Assembly: GCF_029893965.1 (NCBI RefSeq)
Contig: NZ_JARXXP010000021.1
Coordinates: 1-64,000, forward strand
From: Paenibacillus sp. PastM-3
GTDB taxonomy: Bacteria; Bacillota; Bacilli; Paenibacillales; Paenibacillaceae
Direction of reading: 5' to 3'
Length of the DNA: 64,000 nucleotides
Of the stretch, positions 36,401 to 45,330 are shown in pieces; the first letter of the stretch is position 1, and each line of letters starts with the position of its first letter. Both the position numbers and the translations under genes were made by a program. Under the pieces are notes generated by a model. It was given only the letters and a program-made list of their open reading frames with translations. It made no database searches and was not told where the DNA came from.

Positions 36401-37965
36401 CCCTTCAGCTTTGAGGTCAGCTTGCCGGAAGTATATTCTTTCCCGCCGTATGCTTCCTTTCGGGCTTCGAGTGCGAGTACGCTTTTGCCGCTCTCGGTTT
36501 CGAGCGAAACGTTATCCGGATGATAATATTCCAGTTCATTGTTGTATACAGTCCCCGTATCCTGGATATTCCACTTCGACTCGTCAATGTGCGATCCTTC
36601 GAACTCGTCATTCCAGACCATTTCCCACTGATCCTCATCCGTAGACGGTGTTGATGTCGCTGTCGCAGATGGGGCAGGGGTAGACGAAGCCGCCGGTGTC
36701 GGGCCGGGCGAAGCTGCAGGTGATGGTGATGGTGATGGTGATGGTGTTGGTGCCGCTCCCCCTCCAGCTCCGTCCGCTGCTTTGGTTGCCGGAGCACTGG
36801 CCTGCGCAGAGGCTCCACTCCCGGTCAGGTTACGCAGCGTCTCTCCCGCTTTCAGCTCTGTCCCGTTCATAAGCACCTTGCCGGCGCTTACCTCCAGCAA
36901 GCCGATTTGTCCCAGATTAATAATGGTTGATCCGGCTGCTCCGGCATCAACGATGAGGACATCGACCCGTGATCCGGCTTCAATCTCTACTCGACTCTGC
37001 TTGGCCAATTCGATCCTGGCAGCCGTGCTTCCGTCTTGCAGCCGGAGCCGTACCGCTGTTTGGGGCTTGTCAACAACCGTCCGGTTCAGGGCGGATTGGC
37101 GGAAGACCACCGAATGTTCACCGCCTCCGGAAATAAAAGTGCTGCCCTTCACTTTCACTCCGGTGAATGAAGCTTCCCCTTCTCCTGTTCCGGCGGTCAC
37201 ATAGAGATTTCCATTTAGCGTTCCATCCTGAATGTGCACACCCGGCCGGTTCACAATAACGTTGCCGGATACCGCTCCTACAGGATAGTCCCCCCCGGCT
37301 GGACTGATCCATCCGATCATCCGGCTCAGCAGAACGGCCAGCTCGCCCCGGGTCATCAGCGATTTCGGATTCATTTTTCCGGCCGGATCGCCTTGAACAT
37401 AGCCGTAGGCAAGCATTGCACTGGCCGCTTCCCGTGCATAGGCGCTGACCGCTGCCCCATCAGTCTGCACATTCAGCGTATCCAGGGAAGTACTTTCCAG
37501 CCGGAAGGCGCGGGCCAGCATGGTCATTGCATCCTCACGCCGGACAGCCGCATCCGGCTGAAACTGCCCGTTCCCGTAGCCTTTGATAATACCTGCTTCA
37601 TTAGCCTTGCTTACCTCACTGGCATACCAGGAAGAAGCGCTTACATCATTGAAACCGGCAATACCTGCTGCAGTGTAACGGAATACCCGGCTGAGAATGA
37701 CGGCCAGCTCAGCCCGGGAGACTGCACGGTCCGGTTCAAATCTGCCTGTTGCTTCCCCCTGCAGAATGCCGGCCGCTGCCAGTCTCTCCGCTGCTGACGC
37801 TGCCCAATGCTGATTCATATCCTTGAACGTCGGCATTTGGGCTGCGGCTGATACAGGCAGTTCTTCCGTAACGGCCGCATTTGCCAAGCCGGTATTTCCC
37901 GGAAGCTGAATGCCTGACAGCAGCATGACGGCTACCAATACCCTGTTTAATACTTTGCGGTACAT
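33430..37965 (-). CDS. S-layer-anchored multidomain GH16 beta-1,3(4)-glucanase
   Basis: A 1511-residue secreted protein. In order it has a signal peptide (1-31), three SLH domains (about 46-225) for binding the cell wall, and a repetitive beta-helix-like region (about 230-385, GNVIVNRPGVHIQDG) that may correspond to CBM54. A Pro/Ser/Thr linker follows (about 395-445). The GH16 catalytic domain (about 450-705) has GSGEMDIMELTG and the two catalytic Glu near 564-569. Then come CBM4/9-type modules near 735-885 and 900-1055, a CBM6-like module (1060-1190) and two more CBM4/9-type modules (1190-1350, 1355-1511). The order recalls Lic16A of Clostridium thermocellum. It probably degrades laminarin or mixed-linkage glucan at the cell surface. 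It lies directly upstream of the importer operon. Confidence 0.93.
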   Translation of the reverse strand: MYRKVLNRVLVAVMLLSGIQLPGNTGLANAAVTEELPVSAAAQMPTFKDMNQHWAASAAERLAAAGILQGEATGRFEPDRAVSRAELAVILSRVFRYTAAGIAGFNDVSASSWYASEVSKANEAGIIKGYGNGQFQPDAAVRREDAMTMLARAFRLESTSLDTLNVQTDGAAVSAYAREAASAMLAYGYVQGDPAGKMNPKSLMTRGELAVLLSRMIGWISPAGGDYPVGAVSGNVIVNRPGVHIQDGTLNGNLYVTAGTGEGEASFTGVKVKGSTFISGGGEHSVVFRQSALNRTVVDKPQTAVRLRLQDGSTAARIELAKQSRVEIEAGSRVDVLIVDAGAAGSTIINLGQIGLLEVSAGKVLMNGTELKAGETLRNLTGSGASAQASAPATKAADGAGGGAAPTPSPSPSPSPAASPGPTPAASSTPAPSATATSTPSTDEDQWEMVWNDEFEGSHIDESKWNIQDTGTVYNNELEYYHPDNVSLETESGKSVLALEARKEAYGGKEYTSGKLTSKLKGDWTYGKFTVRAKLPIQQGMWPAIWMMPTDEEKQYGPWPGSGEMDIMELTGPVAGDTEKADLYPRTVHGSLHYDIPHISQSKTYVLPEGKTFADDYHDFTLEWLPGLIRYYVDGNLYFETSDWGTKAEGQPDYYTYPAPFDRPFYMILNLAVGGDWPGDPAADFRSDKMYVDYVRVYKYKKLDQWPDVTGQRPEKPEGAAPQRPVLADGNQIYNGDFKGNAAQGLPEFWQIITNAGGSGTTAVIDDKEKGKAVKVSLKEAGTQNYSVQLTQIPLTLEKGKAYKVTFDAKADAVRPVMSKLTEFGGGWTAYSKERNFQLTPDWQSFEYSFNMTQATDNNVRFEFNLGLNNTTAYFANVRVTETETLPVVRTPLADGNLVYNGGFELGKDRLGYWSFTVKPESGAAAEAKVTSTLELPLMKRIFHAAVQHPGESAEDVTLTQSGLPLSAGGVYQLSFDARSDQSDILGIKLEAGGGDSSYPDGSTLALTPEWKHFTAEITLSGSAVSEGTLSFLLGKSSGQSEIDNVHLVRMADPPVLNGYLHLRGDQYSGASGILLLPSGEGGKDVTSMDKGDYAEYKVVLPQGASIVPVARVSSVQADSELELSVLDADKRSVVTAAVYSTAIGDTGGLQSYRAVIGAPLDLPAGTYYFRLGGSGYNLAWLDLSREMVVNGGFKDDSTEGWTLFKKDWVDNDPVKNTAMTAGNGVLQVALGGSGDEEWNVQVKQGAIPVEKGKKYLLRFDAEASAARLIRALVQHDGSSDNNWTAYTNETASLTETGGHYEYYFTAPESDAAAVLQFSLGKITEPLGAHTVSLSNISLLQVNPVIAGEAYGENLIPNGDFSAPIQGWSSYSSDSGELSIDNVNGALRMQVGSTGANSWDRQVYYEGVAYNEGNHYTLTFKAKADAPRKMNVSIGWLDVADNYTWHGYASKVVDLGTDYTEYTLEFDVTGGSTSIGRISFELGNIADGGAGHLAVEVDDIVLTNNGYAAAP

Positions 37966-38102
37966 TTAATTTTCCTCCCTTGATGTAGAATTTTGCTGAT
38001 TTCCGGCATATCCTCCGGTCGATTTCAGTATAGAGTCCTCTCCCTGCACCGAACATACCAATTCCTTAGCGGGGATAACAAAGTTGCAACTTTTATTAAA
38101 AC

Positions 38103-38152
38103 AAAAAGACCCTATTTCCGGGCGGCCGTAAAAGCCATCCGGAAATAGGGTC
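38103..38152 (-). terminator. Terminator of the zinc-ribbon/PRC-barrel transcript
   Basis: A perfect 14-bp stem GACCCTATTTCCGG with its complement, followed on the minus strand by TTTTTGTTTT. The 136 bases between this and the glucanase start hold the glucanase promoter region, with a TATACT near 38026 but no certain -35. Confidence 0.9.
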
Positions 38153-38201
38153 AGGTAAATCTATTCAACTATTCCAAAACATACGTTATACTACTGAATG
38201 T

Positions 38202-38411
38202 TCAAGAGGATGCGTGGATTTGCGGGAAATCCTGAGCAATTTCTTCGCCTGAGAACAGATCGTCAAGCGAGCTGAGCGTGCCGTCTTCTTCAACCTGATA
38301 AACCGACATTTTTTCACCGTTGACCGTTAATTCAATAAAACAGCCCCAGCAATAGAACTGGTGTGAACCGATCTTGCCGATATCCTTGGAGTTGCAGTTT
38401 GGACACTTCAT
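38202..38411 (-). CDS. Small zinc-ribbon protein of unknown function
   Basis: A 69-residue protein with two Cys-x2-Cys pairs, MKCPNCNSKDIGKI and YCWGCFIE, a likely zinc ribbon, then an acidic C-terminus (EEDGTLSSLDDLFSGEE). I start at ATG 38411 since AGGTGG lies about ten bases upstream; ATG 38420 is too close to it. It lies 14 bases after the PRC-barrel gene and probably shares its transcript. No specific function is known to me. Confidence 0.75.
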   Translation of the reverse strand: MKCPNCNSKDIGKIGSHQFYCWGCFIELTVNGEKMSVYQVEEDGTLSSLDDLFSGEEIAQDFPQIHASS

Positions 38412-38425
38412 ATAATACATTCCAC

Positions 38426-38947
38426 CTATCCGTTAACAATATTAATGGCTTTCTGTAGCCGTTCTTCGCTCATCGCGGGAACCAGTACGGCATTCTCCCC
38501 AATGGACATCTCTTCAGAACAAGGCAGCCATTTACGGCCTTCTATCAAATCCGTTACAAGCCCGTCACTGATTTCCAGCGCTACTATTGTGTTTCCCAAC
38601 TTTTGGTCAAAATAAACATCCGATATCCGACCCAGGTTACTTCCTGATGTTGTCAGCACCTGAAGATCCTTCAGTTTGTTCTTTCCCGAAAGAAAAGTAT
38701 AGGGTATATGGTCAGTGTCGGTCTTAACAATCGACTCTTTATTGCGAATCATGATAGCGTCTTCGCCATATGCTACAATATCTTCCCATGCCACAACTTT
38801 CACATGACTGGAAAAAAAAGTTTTGCCTTCCAGTTCAATACCCGTAATATTCCAGTTTGAATCGAGAACACAATCGACAAGCTTGCCGACCTCGTTACCA
38901 TCCTCAACTTCATATACAGTGAGGCCGATCAAATCCTGAAGTTTCAC
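38426..38947 (-). CDS. PRC-barrel domain protein, YrrD-like
   Basis: A 173-residue protein with two PRC-barrel units, at about 1-80 (LIGLTVYEVEDGNEVGKLVD) and about 88-170 (VLTTSGSNLGRISDVYFDQK). PRC barrels are small beta-domains found in ribosome maturation and photosynthesis proteins. It resembles Bacillus subtilis YrrD, which sits in the same neighbourhood (cysteine desulfurase, mnmA, recD2). The function is unknown. It follows the cysteine desulfurase gene and may be co-transcribed with it. Confidence 0.8.
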   Translation of the reverse strand: MKLQDLIGLTVYEVEDGNEVGKLVDCVLDSNWNITGIELEGKTFFSSHVKVVAWEDIVAYGEDAIMIRNKESIVKTDTDHIPYTFLSGKNKLKDLQVLTTSGSNLGRISDVYFDQKLGNTIVALEISDGLVTDLIEGRKWLPCSEEMSIGENAVLVPAMSEERLQKAINIVNG

Positions 38948-39003
38948 TGCCAGGGCCTCCTCTTATGTACCAAAACAGCGTAGAACTAAAGCAAACCCTA
39001 GTT

Positions 39004-40149
39004 CTATTTACGCAGCCGTTTCAGAATGGTTTCAACTTTTTGGGCAACGTGCTCCATTTCTTCCTTAGTATTACCCAAACCAGTGCTAAAACGAATCGCT
39101 GAGCGCAAAAGTTCTGGCGGAAGCTTCATAGCCTGCAGCACATGTGAGATTTCCAGTGATCCAGAGGTGCAGGCCGAGCCGCTGGCGGCGGCGATCCGCT
39201 CCATATCGAGATTCATCAGCATCACATCTGTATCCGCTCCGGGGAAGCTGACGTTCAGAATGCCCGGCAAAAAATGCTGCGGGTTGCCGTTGACGGCATA
39301 TCCGCCTTGTCCCACACGCTTTTCAAGCTCTGCGAGCAGTGTGCCGCGCAGCTCCAGGGCATGATCGCGCCGCTGCTCCAGCCCCTCGGCTGCCAGCTCT
39401 ACCGCCTTGGCAAATCCGGCTGAACCGGCCAGGCTCTCGGTTCCGGCCCGTCTGCCCCGTTCCTGCAGGCCGCCGTGCTGCCTTGGATGAAGAGGAGCAC
39501 CACGCCGGACATAGAGTCCGCCGATGCCCTGCGGCCCGTTAATTTTGTGTGCGCTAAAGCTCATATAATCCACCGGCAGCTCGCGCAGCGTAATCGGTAC
39601 TATACCGAGGGCTTGTACAGCATCAACGTGGAACAGGACTCCCCGTTCAGCTGCCAGCCTGCCGATTTCCTCAACAGGCTGAACCGTTCCAACCTCATTA
39701 TTGGCAAACATCACGCTGATCAGTACCGTGTCTTCCCTCAGGGCCGCCTCAACATCCGAAGCCGACACCCTTCCTGTGGAATCTGCCGGGAGATAGGTGA
39801 TGGAATAGCCCTGCCGCTCCAGTTCCTCGCAGGTATGCAGGACCGCATGATGTTCAATAGCAGTAGTAATGATATGCTTACCTTTCTGCACAGTAGCGGC
39901 AGCAGCGCCTAGCAGCGCCAGGTTGTCGCTTTCTGTGCCGCCGCTGGTAAACACCCATTCATCCGGCGCACAGCCCAAAAAGCCCGCGATCGTATCGCGC
40001 GCGCCGTTGACAATTCTCTTGGCGGAACGTCCGGAATGATGCACGCTGGACGCGTTGCCGTATTCTTCAGTCAGTATATGGTATATGACCTTGGCCACCT
40101 CCGGATGAACCGGGGTTGAGGCGGCATGGTCCAAATAGATGGATTTCAT
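39004..40149 (-). CDS. Cysteine desulfurase (IscS/NifS family)
   Basis: A 381-residue PLP enzyme that takes sulfur from cysteine for tRNA thiolation or Fe-S clusters. The PLP lysine is in SFSAHKINGPQGIGG and the catalytic cysteine in SGSACTSGS. The start MKSIYLDHAASTPVHPEV is typical. It is likely the equivalent of B. subtilis YrvO, which feeds MnmA for 2-thiouridine in tRNA; here mnmA lies 4 kb away. A TATAAT promoter at 40203-40208 fits this gene. Confidence 0.95.
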   Translation of the reverse strand: MKSIYLDHAASTPVHPEVAKVIYHILTEEYGNASSVHHSGRSAKRIVNGARDTIAGFLGCAPDEWVFTSGGTESDNLALLGAAAATVQKGKHIITTAIEHHAVLHTCEELERQGYSITYLPADSTGRVSASDVEAALREDTVLISVMFANNEVGTVQPVEEIGRLAAERGVLFHVDAVQALGIVPITLRELPVDYMSFSAHKINGPQGIGGLYVRRGAPLHPRQHGGLQERGRRAGTESLAGSAGFAKAVELAAEGLEQRRDHALELRGTLLAELEKRVGQGGYAVNGNPQHFLPGILNVSFPGADTDVMLMNLDMERIAAASGSACTSGSLEISHVLQAMKLPPELLRSAIRFSTGLGNTKEEMEHVAQKVETILKRLRK

Positions 40150-40202
40150 ATTTGATTCTCCGCTTCTTGAGATTAATATTCAGGATTTCTTAAGGCTTCT
40201 CG

Positions 40203-40231
40203 ATTATACTGCTGAATGCTGCCTTTTACCA
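40203..40231 (-). promoter_or_regulatory. Candidate promoter of the cysteine desulfurase gene
   Basis: On the minus strand TATAAT (40203-40208) lies 17 bases from a weak TGGTAA (40226-40231), about 54 bases before the ATG. Confidence 0.5.
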
Positions 40232-40357
40232 CCCGCCAAAGAACACAATGTTGTAACATTTGCAGCAGGCGGACAGCCATCCTTCATGCTATTGCATCCC
40301 TTCATTCCTGCCAGACAGGAGTTTACAAGAATCATAGGACGTATTTCCTCCCTTAGC

Positions 40358-40387
40358 TTCACGTATGTGCGCAACATGAATTATAAT
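40358..40387 (+). promoter_or_regulatory. Candidate promoter of the SRAP gene
   Basis: TTCACG (40358-40363) and TATAAT (40382-40387) are separated by 18 bases, about 40 bases before the ATG at 40428. Confidence 0.6.
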
Positions 40388-40427
40388 AACAAATAGTTTC
40401 TGCGTAAATACAGGAGGTGCTTTGGGC

Positions 40428-41096
40428 ATGTGCGGAAGATATACGATTACTGTAAGCTTGGACGAATTGATGCTGAGGTATTTTATAGAGGGTACACCGC
40501 TGGTCAATTACACCCCCAAGTATAATGCCGCTCCGGTGCAGCAGATTCCGGCAGTCATCCATGACGGGACCCGCAACCGGCTGGGTGAGCTGCGCTGGGG
40601 GCTGGTTCCGTCCTGGTCAAGGGATGACAAAGGCGGCAGCACAAGGATCAATGCCCGCGCTGAAACGCTGCTGGAGAAGGCCTCCTTCAAGGGGCTCATC
40701 CGTTCGCGGCGCTGTATCATTCCTGCAGACGGCTTTTATGAATGGAAGCAGGGGCCGGAAGGTAAGCAGCCTATGCGGATCGTGCTGCCGGAACGCCGGA
40801 TTTTTTCACTGGCCGGATTGTATGATATTCGGTTTGATGAGGAAGGAAACAGGCTGAGCACTTGCACAATCATTACCACAGAGCCCAACAGCCTGATGGC
40901 AGACATTCATAACCGGATGCCCGTGATCCTTACCCCTGAAGCCGAGACACAGTGGCTCGACCGCAGCAACGAGGATATCCCGTCTCTGCTCCGGCTGCTC
41001 CAGCCTTATGATAGCTCACAGATGCGCGCTTATCCGGTATCAGCAGCTGTAGGCAACGTAAGAAATGACTATCCGGAGCTTATTAAGGAAGCCTGA
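40428..41096 (+). CDS. SRAP/HMCES-type abasic-site protein (SOS response-associated)
   Basis: A 222-residue SRAP protein. After Met removal, Cys2 (MCGRYTI) becomes the N-terminal nucleophile that forms a stable crosslink to abasic sites in single-stranded DNA. Other conserved parts are NAAPVQQIP, RINARAETL, ADGFYEWK (catalytic Glu) and IHNRMPVIL (catalytic His). ATG 40428 is required to place Cys2 correctly and has AGGAGGTG eight bases upstream; the frame is open from TTG 40422. It protects stalled replication forks from abasic damage. Confidence 0.95.
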   Translation: MCGRYTITVSLDELMLRYFIEGTPLVNYTPKYNAAPVQQIPAVIHDGTRNRLGELRWGLVPSWSRDDKGGSTRINARAETLLEKASFKGLIRSRRCIIPADGFYEWKQGPEGKQPMRIVLPERRIFSLAGLYDIRFDEEGNRLSTCTIITTEPNSLMADIHNRMPVILTPEAETQWLDRSNEDIPSLLRLLQPYDSSQMRAYPVSAAVGNVRNDYPELIKEA

Positions 41097-41346
41097 ATGA
41101 CGCAAAAAACCTAAAATTTTAATAGTGCCCTTCTGGAGAGTTTCCCTTTTTGCGCATTATGGCCTACACTACATAAGATGGATTTATGACTTCCTGGTCA
41201 TATGCCATTGCCAAGGCCCGCAAATCCGCTCTGATACGAAACTTTACAACTTTGTTAAATATCATATTTTGCGTGTAAACTGCAGATAGTTGGTTTAATA
41301 ATCCACATAGCATTTTAAACCGCATACAGTAAGAGGAGACTATACT

Positions 41347-41532
41347 TTGCAAACTTCAAAACTTCAACAAGCGATCGCTGAAGGAGCTCTGCTCGAGATC
41401 CATCTGATCAGCGGTGAAACGTATAGAGGCACAGGTGAAAAAAGCTATTCGGCAGATTCCTTTGAGTTCAAGACGGACAAAGGCTTGTTAAGCCTGCCAT
41501 TCTGGACCGTTAAGCGTTACAAAAGATTATAA
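41347..41532 (+). CDS. Small Sm/SH3-like hypothetical protein
   Basis: A 61-residue protein beginning at TTG 41347, with GAGGAG nine bases upstream. The sequence (LLEIHLISGETYRGTGEKSY, then FEFKTDKGLLSLPFWTVKRYK) has the strand pattern of a small beta-barrel similar to Hfq/LSm or YolD-like folds. This is only a pattern impression; no family is firmly recognised. It stands alone between the SRAP gene and a terminator. Confidence 0.6.
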   Translation: MQTSKLQQAIAEGALLEIHLISGETYRGTGEKSYSADSFEFKTDKGLLSLPFWTVKRYKRL

Positions 41533-41619
41533 TCCGCATCTCTGCAATTCTCCCGCCCACACCCTAACCATCATCCTCCTCCATCTGAAATCCGGTATCT
41601 CCCCAACCCTCAGCGGACC

Positions 41620-41651
41620 AAAAAAAGACCCCGCCGGCAACCGGCAGGGTT
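41620..41651 (-). terminator. Terminator downstream of the fluoride exporter gene
   Basis: The arms CCCCGCCGG and CCGGCAGGG pair with one mismatch around a short loop; the minus strand continues with TCTTTTTTT. It lies 160 bases after the exporter stop. It may also end the small gene on the other strand. The rest of 41533-41811 shows no gene. Confidence 0.75.
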
Positions 41652-41811
41652 TCAAGAGGGACATGAACGAACATTACATACTTTTGGGGATAGGCTAAGT
41701 TTACCACCGGTTTATTCACGTAATGTCAGGCCCAGGTAAGAAGAACGTAAACTCTATCCGGTAAAAAGGAACCCCGCCTTAACACCTGATGAAATAATGC
41801 TGAGGGCCCAC

Positions 41812-43137
41812 TTAAAGTGTGCCGTCTTTTTTCTTTTTGAGCGGCTTGGCTGTGCCCAGTGTTGTTCCCTGCGGAAAGGCTCTGAACCGGCTCTTCGGGA
41901 TGCCGATCTGCTGTGAGGTATAAATCCCGCTATGTCCGGAAAATAAATAACTCACCAGACAGGCGATAAAAAAGTACACCGCCCCTTCTCCTCCGAATAA
42001 TTCTATCCCCATCAAAAAGCAGGCCACCGGCGTATTGGCAGCACCGCAGAACACGGCGATAAACCCGAGTCCGGCCAAAAAAGGGCCGTATAGGTGTAGC
42101 CATCCTGCGAGCGCATGCCCCAAGGCGGCTCCAATGGCAAATAGCGGAGTAACCTCCCCGCCCTGAAAGCCGGCTCCCAGCGTCAGCGAAGTGAATAGCA
42201 GCTTGCCCAGAAAGGCAAACGGCGCGACATCTCCGGTAAAAGAAGCCTCAATCAGCGGCAGTCCCAGCCCCAGATAATCCCTCGTTCCCAGCACATACAC
42301 CAGAATAATGATCACCACACCGCCGGCGGCGCTTTTTAGCACAGGATTACGGAACAGGCGGCTATACCCTTTTTTCAGCGCATGGGTCAGTTCACTGAAC
42401 AGAGTACTTGTCAGCCCGAAGAGAACTGAAGCCAGCACAACCTTGAGCAGTACAGGCATAGTGAGTGCCGGAATCTCCCCTATCGGATAATGCACATGGG
42501 TAATGCCCCAGAAAGAAGCTGCAGTGAGGTTACCGACAAAGCTGGCTACAAAAGCGGGAATGAGCGCTTCATGGCTGATCAGCCCGATGGCAAGCACCTC
42601 AAGACCAAATACCGTTCCCGCCAAAGGTGTTCCGAAAATAGACCCAAACCCTCCGCTGATCCCGCATATAAGCAGAATCCGCCGGTCAATAGGTTTCACT
42701 CTGAGGATTCTTCCGAACCAGTCCGCGAGGCTCCCGCCCATCTGCACGGCCGTTCCCTCACGTCCCGCAGAGCCGCCAAACAGATGGGTAACCAGTGTTC
42801 CGAATAAGACAAGCGGAGCCATTCTCAGCGGAACAGCTTCACTGTCTGCCTGAATCTGCTCCAGAATCAGATTATTCCCCTTTGCACTGCTGCCTCCGTA
42901 TTTAGAATACAAATAGCTGACCAGCGCCCCGCCAAGCGGAAGCAGGAACAGCAGCCACGGATTGGCTACCCTTACCCCGGTCACGTAGTCCAGACTCTTC
43001 AGAAAAAAAGCGGATGCGGTTCCGGCAAGTACCCCCACTCCGCTGCCGAGTACAATCCATTTCAGCAGGGTTCCCCAGGCTGCGGCAAACCACCACTTTT
43101 CAATAATATCAGATCCTTTTTGCCTCCACGGTGCCAT
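41812..43137 (-). CDS. CLC-type fluoride/proton antiporter (CLC-F)
   Basis: A 441-residue membrane protein of the CLC family with about ten or more helices. The first conserved motif is GSAGREGTAVQ (GREGT in place of the chloride channel GREGP) and the third is GAGFQGGEVTPLFAIG (EVTP in place of the usual IFAP), both typical of the fluoride branch. It exports fluoride in exchange for protons. The fluoride riboswitch directly upstream supports this independently. ATG 43137 is preferred because AGGGGAAG lies about seven bases upstream; ATG 43155 has no site. Confidence 0.93.
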   Translation of the reverse strand: MAPWRQKGSDIIEKWWFAAAWGTLLKWIVLGSGVGVLAGTASAFFLKSLDYVTGVRVANPWLLFLLPLGGALVSYLYSKYGGSSAKGNNLILEQIQADSEAVPLRMAPLVLFGTLVTHLFGGSAGREGTAVQMGGSLADWFGRILRVKPIDRRILLICGISGGFGSIFGTPLAGTVFGLEVLAIGLISHEALIPAFVASFVGNLTAASFWGITHVHYPIGEIPALTMPVLLKVVLASVLFGLTSTLFSELTHALKKGYSRLFRNPVLKSAAGGVVIIILVYVLGTRDYLGLGLPLIEASFTGDVAPFAFLGKLLFTSLTLGAGFQGGEVTPLFAIGAALGHALAGWLHLYGPFLAGLGFIAVFCGAANTPVACFLMGIELFGGEGAVYFFIACLVSYLFSGHSGIYTSQQIGIPKSRFRAFPQGTTLGTAKPLKKKKDGTL

Positions 43138-43169
43138 CGCCGTTCTTCCCCTCATATGAAGTCGTACAT

Positions 43170-43253
43170 AAAAAATAGACTCCTACCAGGAACACGCTTC
43201 ACTGGTAGGAGTCATTAGCCTTTCGGCAGTTAATGGCGAACTCCATCGCCCTT
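43170..43253 (-). promoter_or_regulatory. Fluoride riboswitch (crcB motif) with intrinsic terminator
   Basis: On the minus strand the RNA starts GGGCGATGGAGTTCGCC, continues with AACTGCC and GGCTAATGACTCCTACC, which matches the conserved fluoride (crcB) aptamer. The last part overlaps a stem GACTCCTACCAG/CTGGTAGGAGTC ending in TATTTTTT (43171-43213). Fluoride binding would prevent this terminator and switch on the exporter gene 33 bases further on. Confidence 0.96.
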
Positions 43254-43266
43254 ATTATCGTATATT

Positions 43267-43295
43267 ATTCTAATGTTTTGGTGGAGAAACGTCAA
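43267..43295 (-). promoter_or_regulatory. Promoter of the fluoride exporter transcript
   Basis: TTGACG (43290-43295 on the complement) and TAGAAT (43267-43272) are spaced by 17 bases, about 14 bases before the riboswitch. Confidence 0.8.
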
Positions 43296-43334
43296 TGGTA
43301 AAGAGCTGCAGGTGTTCCGGTCAATGGCCGGTTC

Positions 43335-43754
43335 TTAAATATAGAACATGTAGTTATCGGCTTTACTCTCTTCTTTATAATTAATCAGATCGGACAAGGT
43401 AGTGGAGTCCAGCACATCGGCGATGCTGTCGCGGATGCGCAGCCAGAGATCGCGCTTGGCCGGGTCATCCTCCTCGGTGAAATCGACCGGCGAAATCGGC
43501 CCCTCCAGCACACGGATAATATCTCCGGCGGTGATGGTCGCAGAATCACGGGACAGGATATATCCGCCGTAGGCTCCGCGGATGCTTTTTACCAGTCCGG
43601 CGTTGCGGAGCGGTGCAATCAGCTGCTCCAGATAATGCTCGGACAGGCCGTTCTTCTCGGCAATGCTTTTCAGGGAGGTTGGGCCTTCGCCAAACTTCAG
43701 GGCCAGCTCCATCATAATGGTTAATCCGTAACGTCCTTTTGTTGATATTTTCAA
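43335..43754 (-). CDS. cymR: Rrf2-family regulator, CymR-like
   Basis: A 139-residue winged-helix regulator. The start MKISTKGRYGLTIMMELAL and LSEHYLEQLIAPLRNAGLV-SIRGAYGGY are typical for Rrf2 proteins, closest to CymR. It has no cysteine at all, so it is not an Fe-S sensor like IscR. In B. subtilis CymR represses cysteine uptake and synthesis genes together with CysK. It lies near the desulfurase and mnmA genes, as in B. subtilis. A GAGGTGCC precedes the start. Confidence 0.88.
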   Translation of the reverse strand: MKISTKGRYGLTIMMELALKFGEGPTSLKSIAEKNGLSEHYLEQLIAPLRNAGLVKSIRGAYGGYILSRDSATITAGDIIRVLEGPISPVDFTEEDDPAKRDLWLRIRDSIADVLDSTTLSDLINYKEESKADNYMFYI

Positions 43755-44003
43755 AGGGGCACCTCTTTCGGTTTAATTGCTGCAGTTGTAGTTCACAATA
43801 AGCTAAGTAGACATTATGAGAAATGTCATATCAACGTATTCCGATGTTTGCTCTATGCTTATGTTATCATATCTGCGGACACATTTGCAGCGTCAAAGTC
43901 ATTTTTTTGGCGGAATGTTCGCCAGTGGTGGACAAATTGTCAAAATCTCCGCTGTTTCTGTACCAAATTCCCTAGCCCACAGGCAGTTTACAGTAGACAG
44001 GTA

Positions 44004-44012
44004 TGTTATAAT
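44004..44012 (+). promoter_or_regulatory. Extended -10 promoter of mnmA
   Basis: TGTTATAAT matches TGn-TATAAT. TTTACA occurs at 43988-43993, but only 14 bases from the -10, so it is a weak -35. It lies about 65 bases before the mnmA start. Confidence 0.55.
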
Positions 44013-44061
44013 ACGAAATGAGCCGGGTGTTCAGTTCAGATAACCGGTATTTTGTGCATAG

Positions 44062-45204
<1,143 letters not shown>

Positions 45205-45254
45205 TTCCTCCCCTGGCATTATTGCGGAACATCAGCCAGATATCGGCTAAAGCA

Positions 45255-45294
45255 CAACAATCCCTTTGGCACATGCCAAAGGGATTTTGTTGTT
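45255..45294. terminator. Bidirectional terminator between mnmA and oppA
   Basis: The stem AATCCCTTTGGC-acat-GCCAAAGGGATT is continued by CAACA/TGTTG, with T-rich ends in both directions. Confidence 0.9.
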
Positions 45295-45330
45295 CAGCTT
45301 AATATAGATCTTAAATTACGGGTACAGAAA

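Noticed and set aside
41164-41352. 62-codon minus-strand frame with a plausible C-terminus (RADLRALAMAYDQEV)
   Set aside because: No ribosome site before any start; it overlaps the promoter region of the plus-strand small gene. It could be a remnant but the support is too thin.
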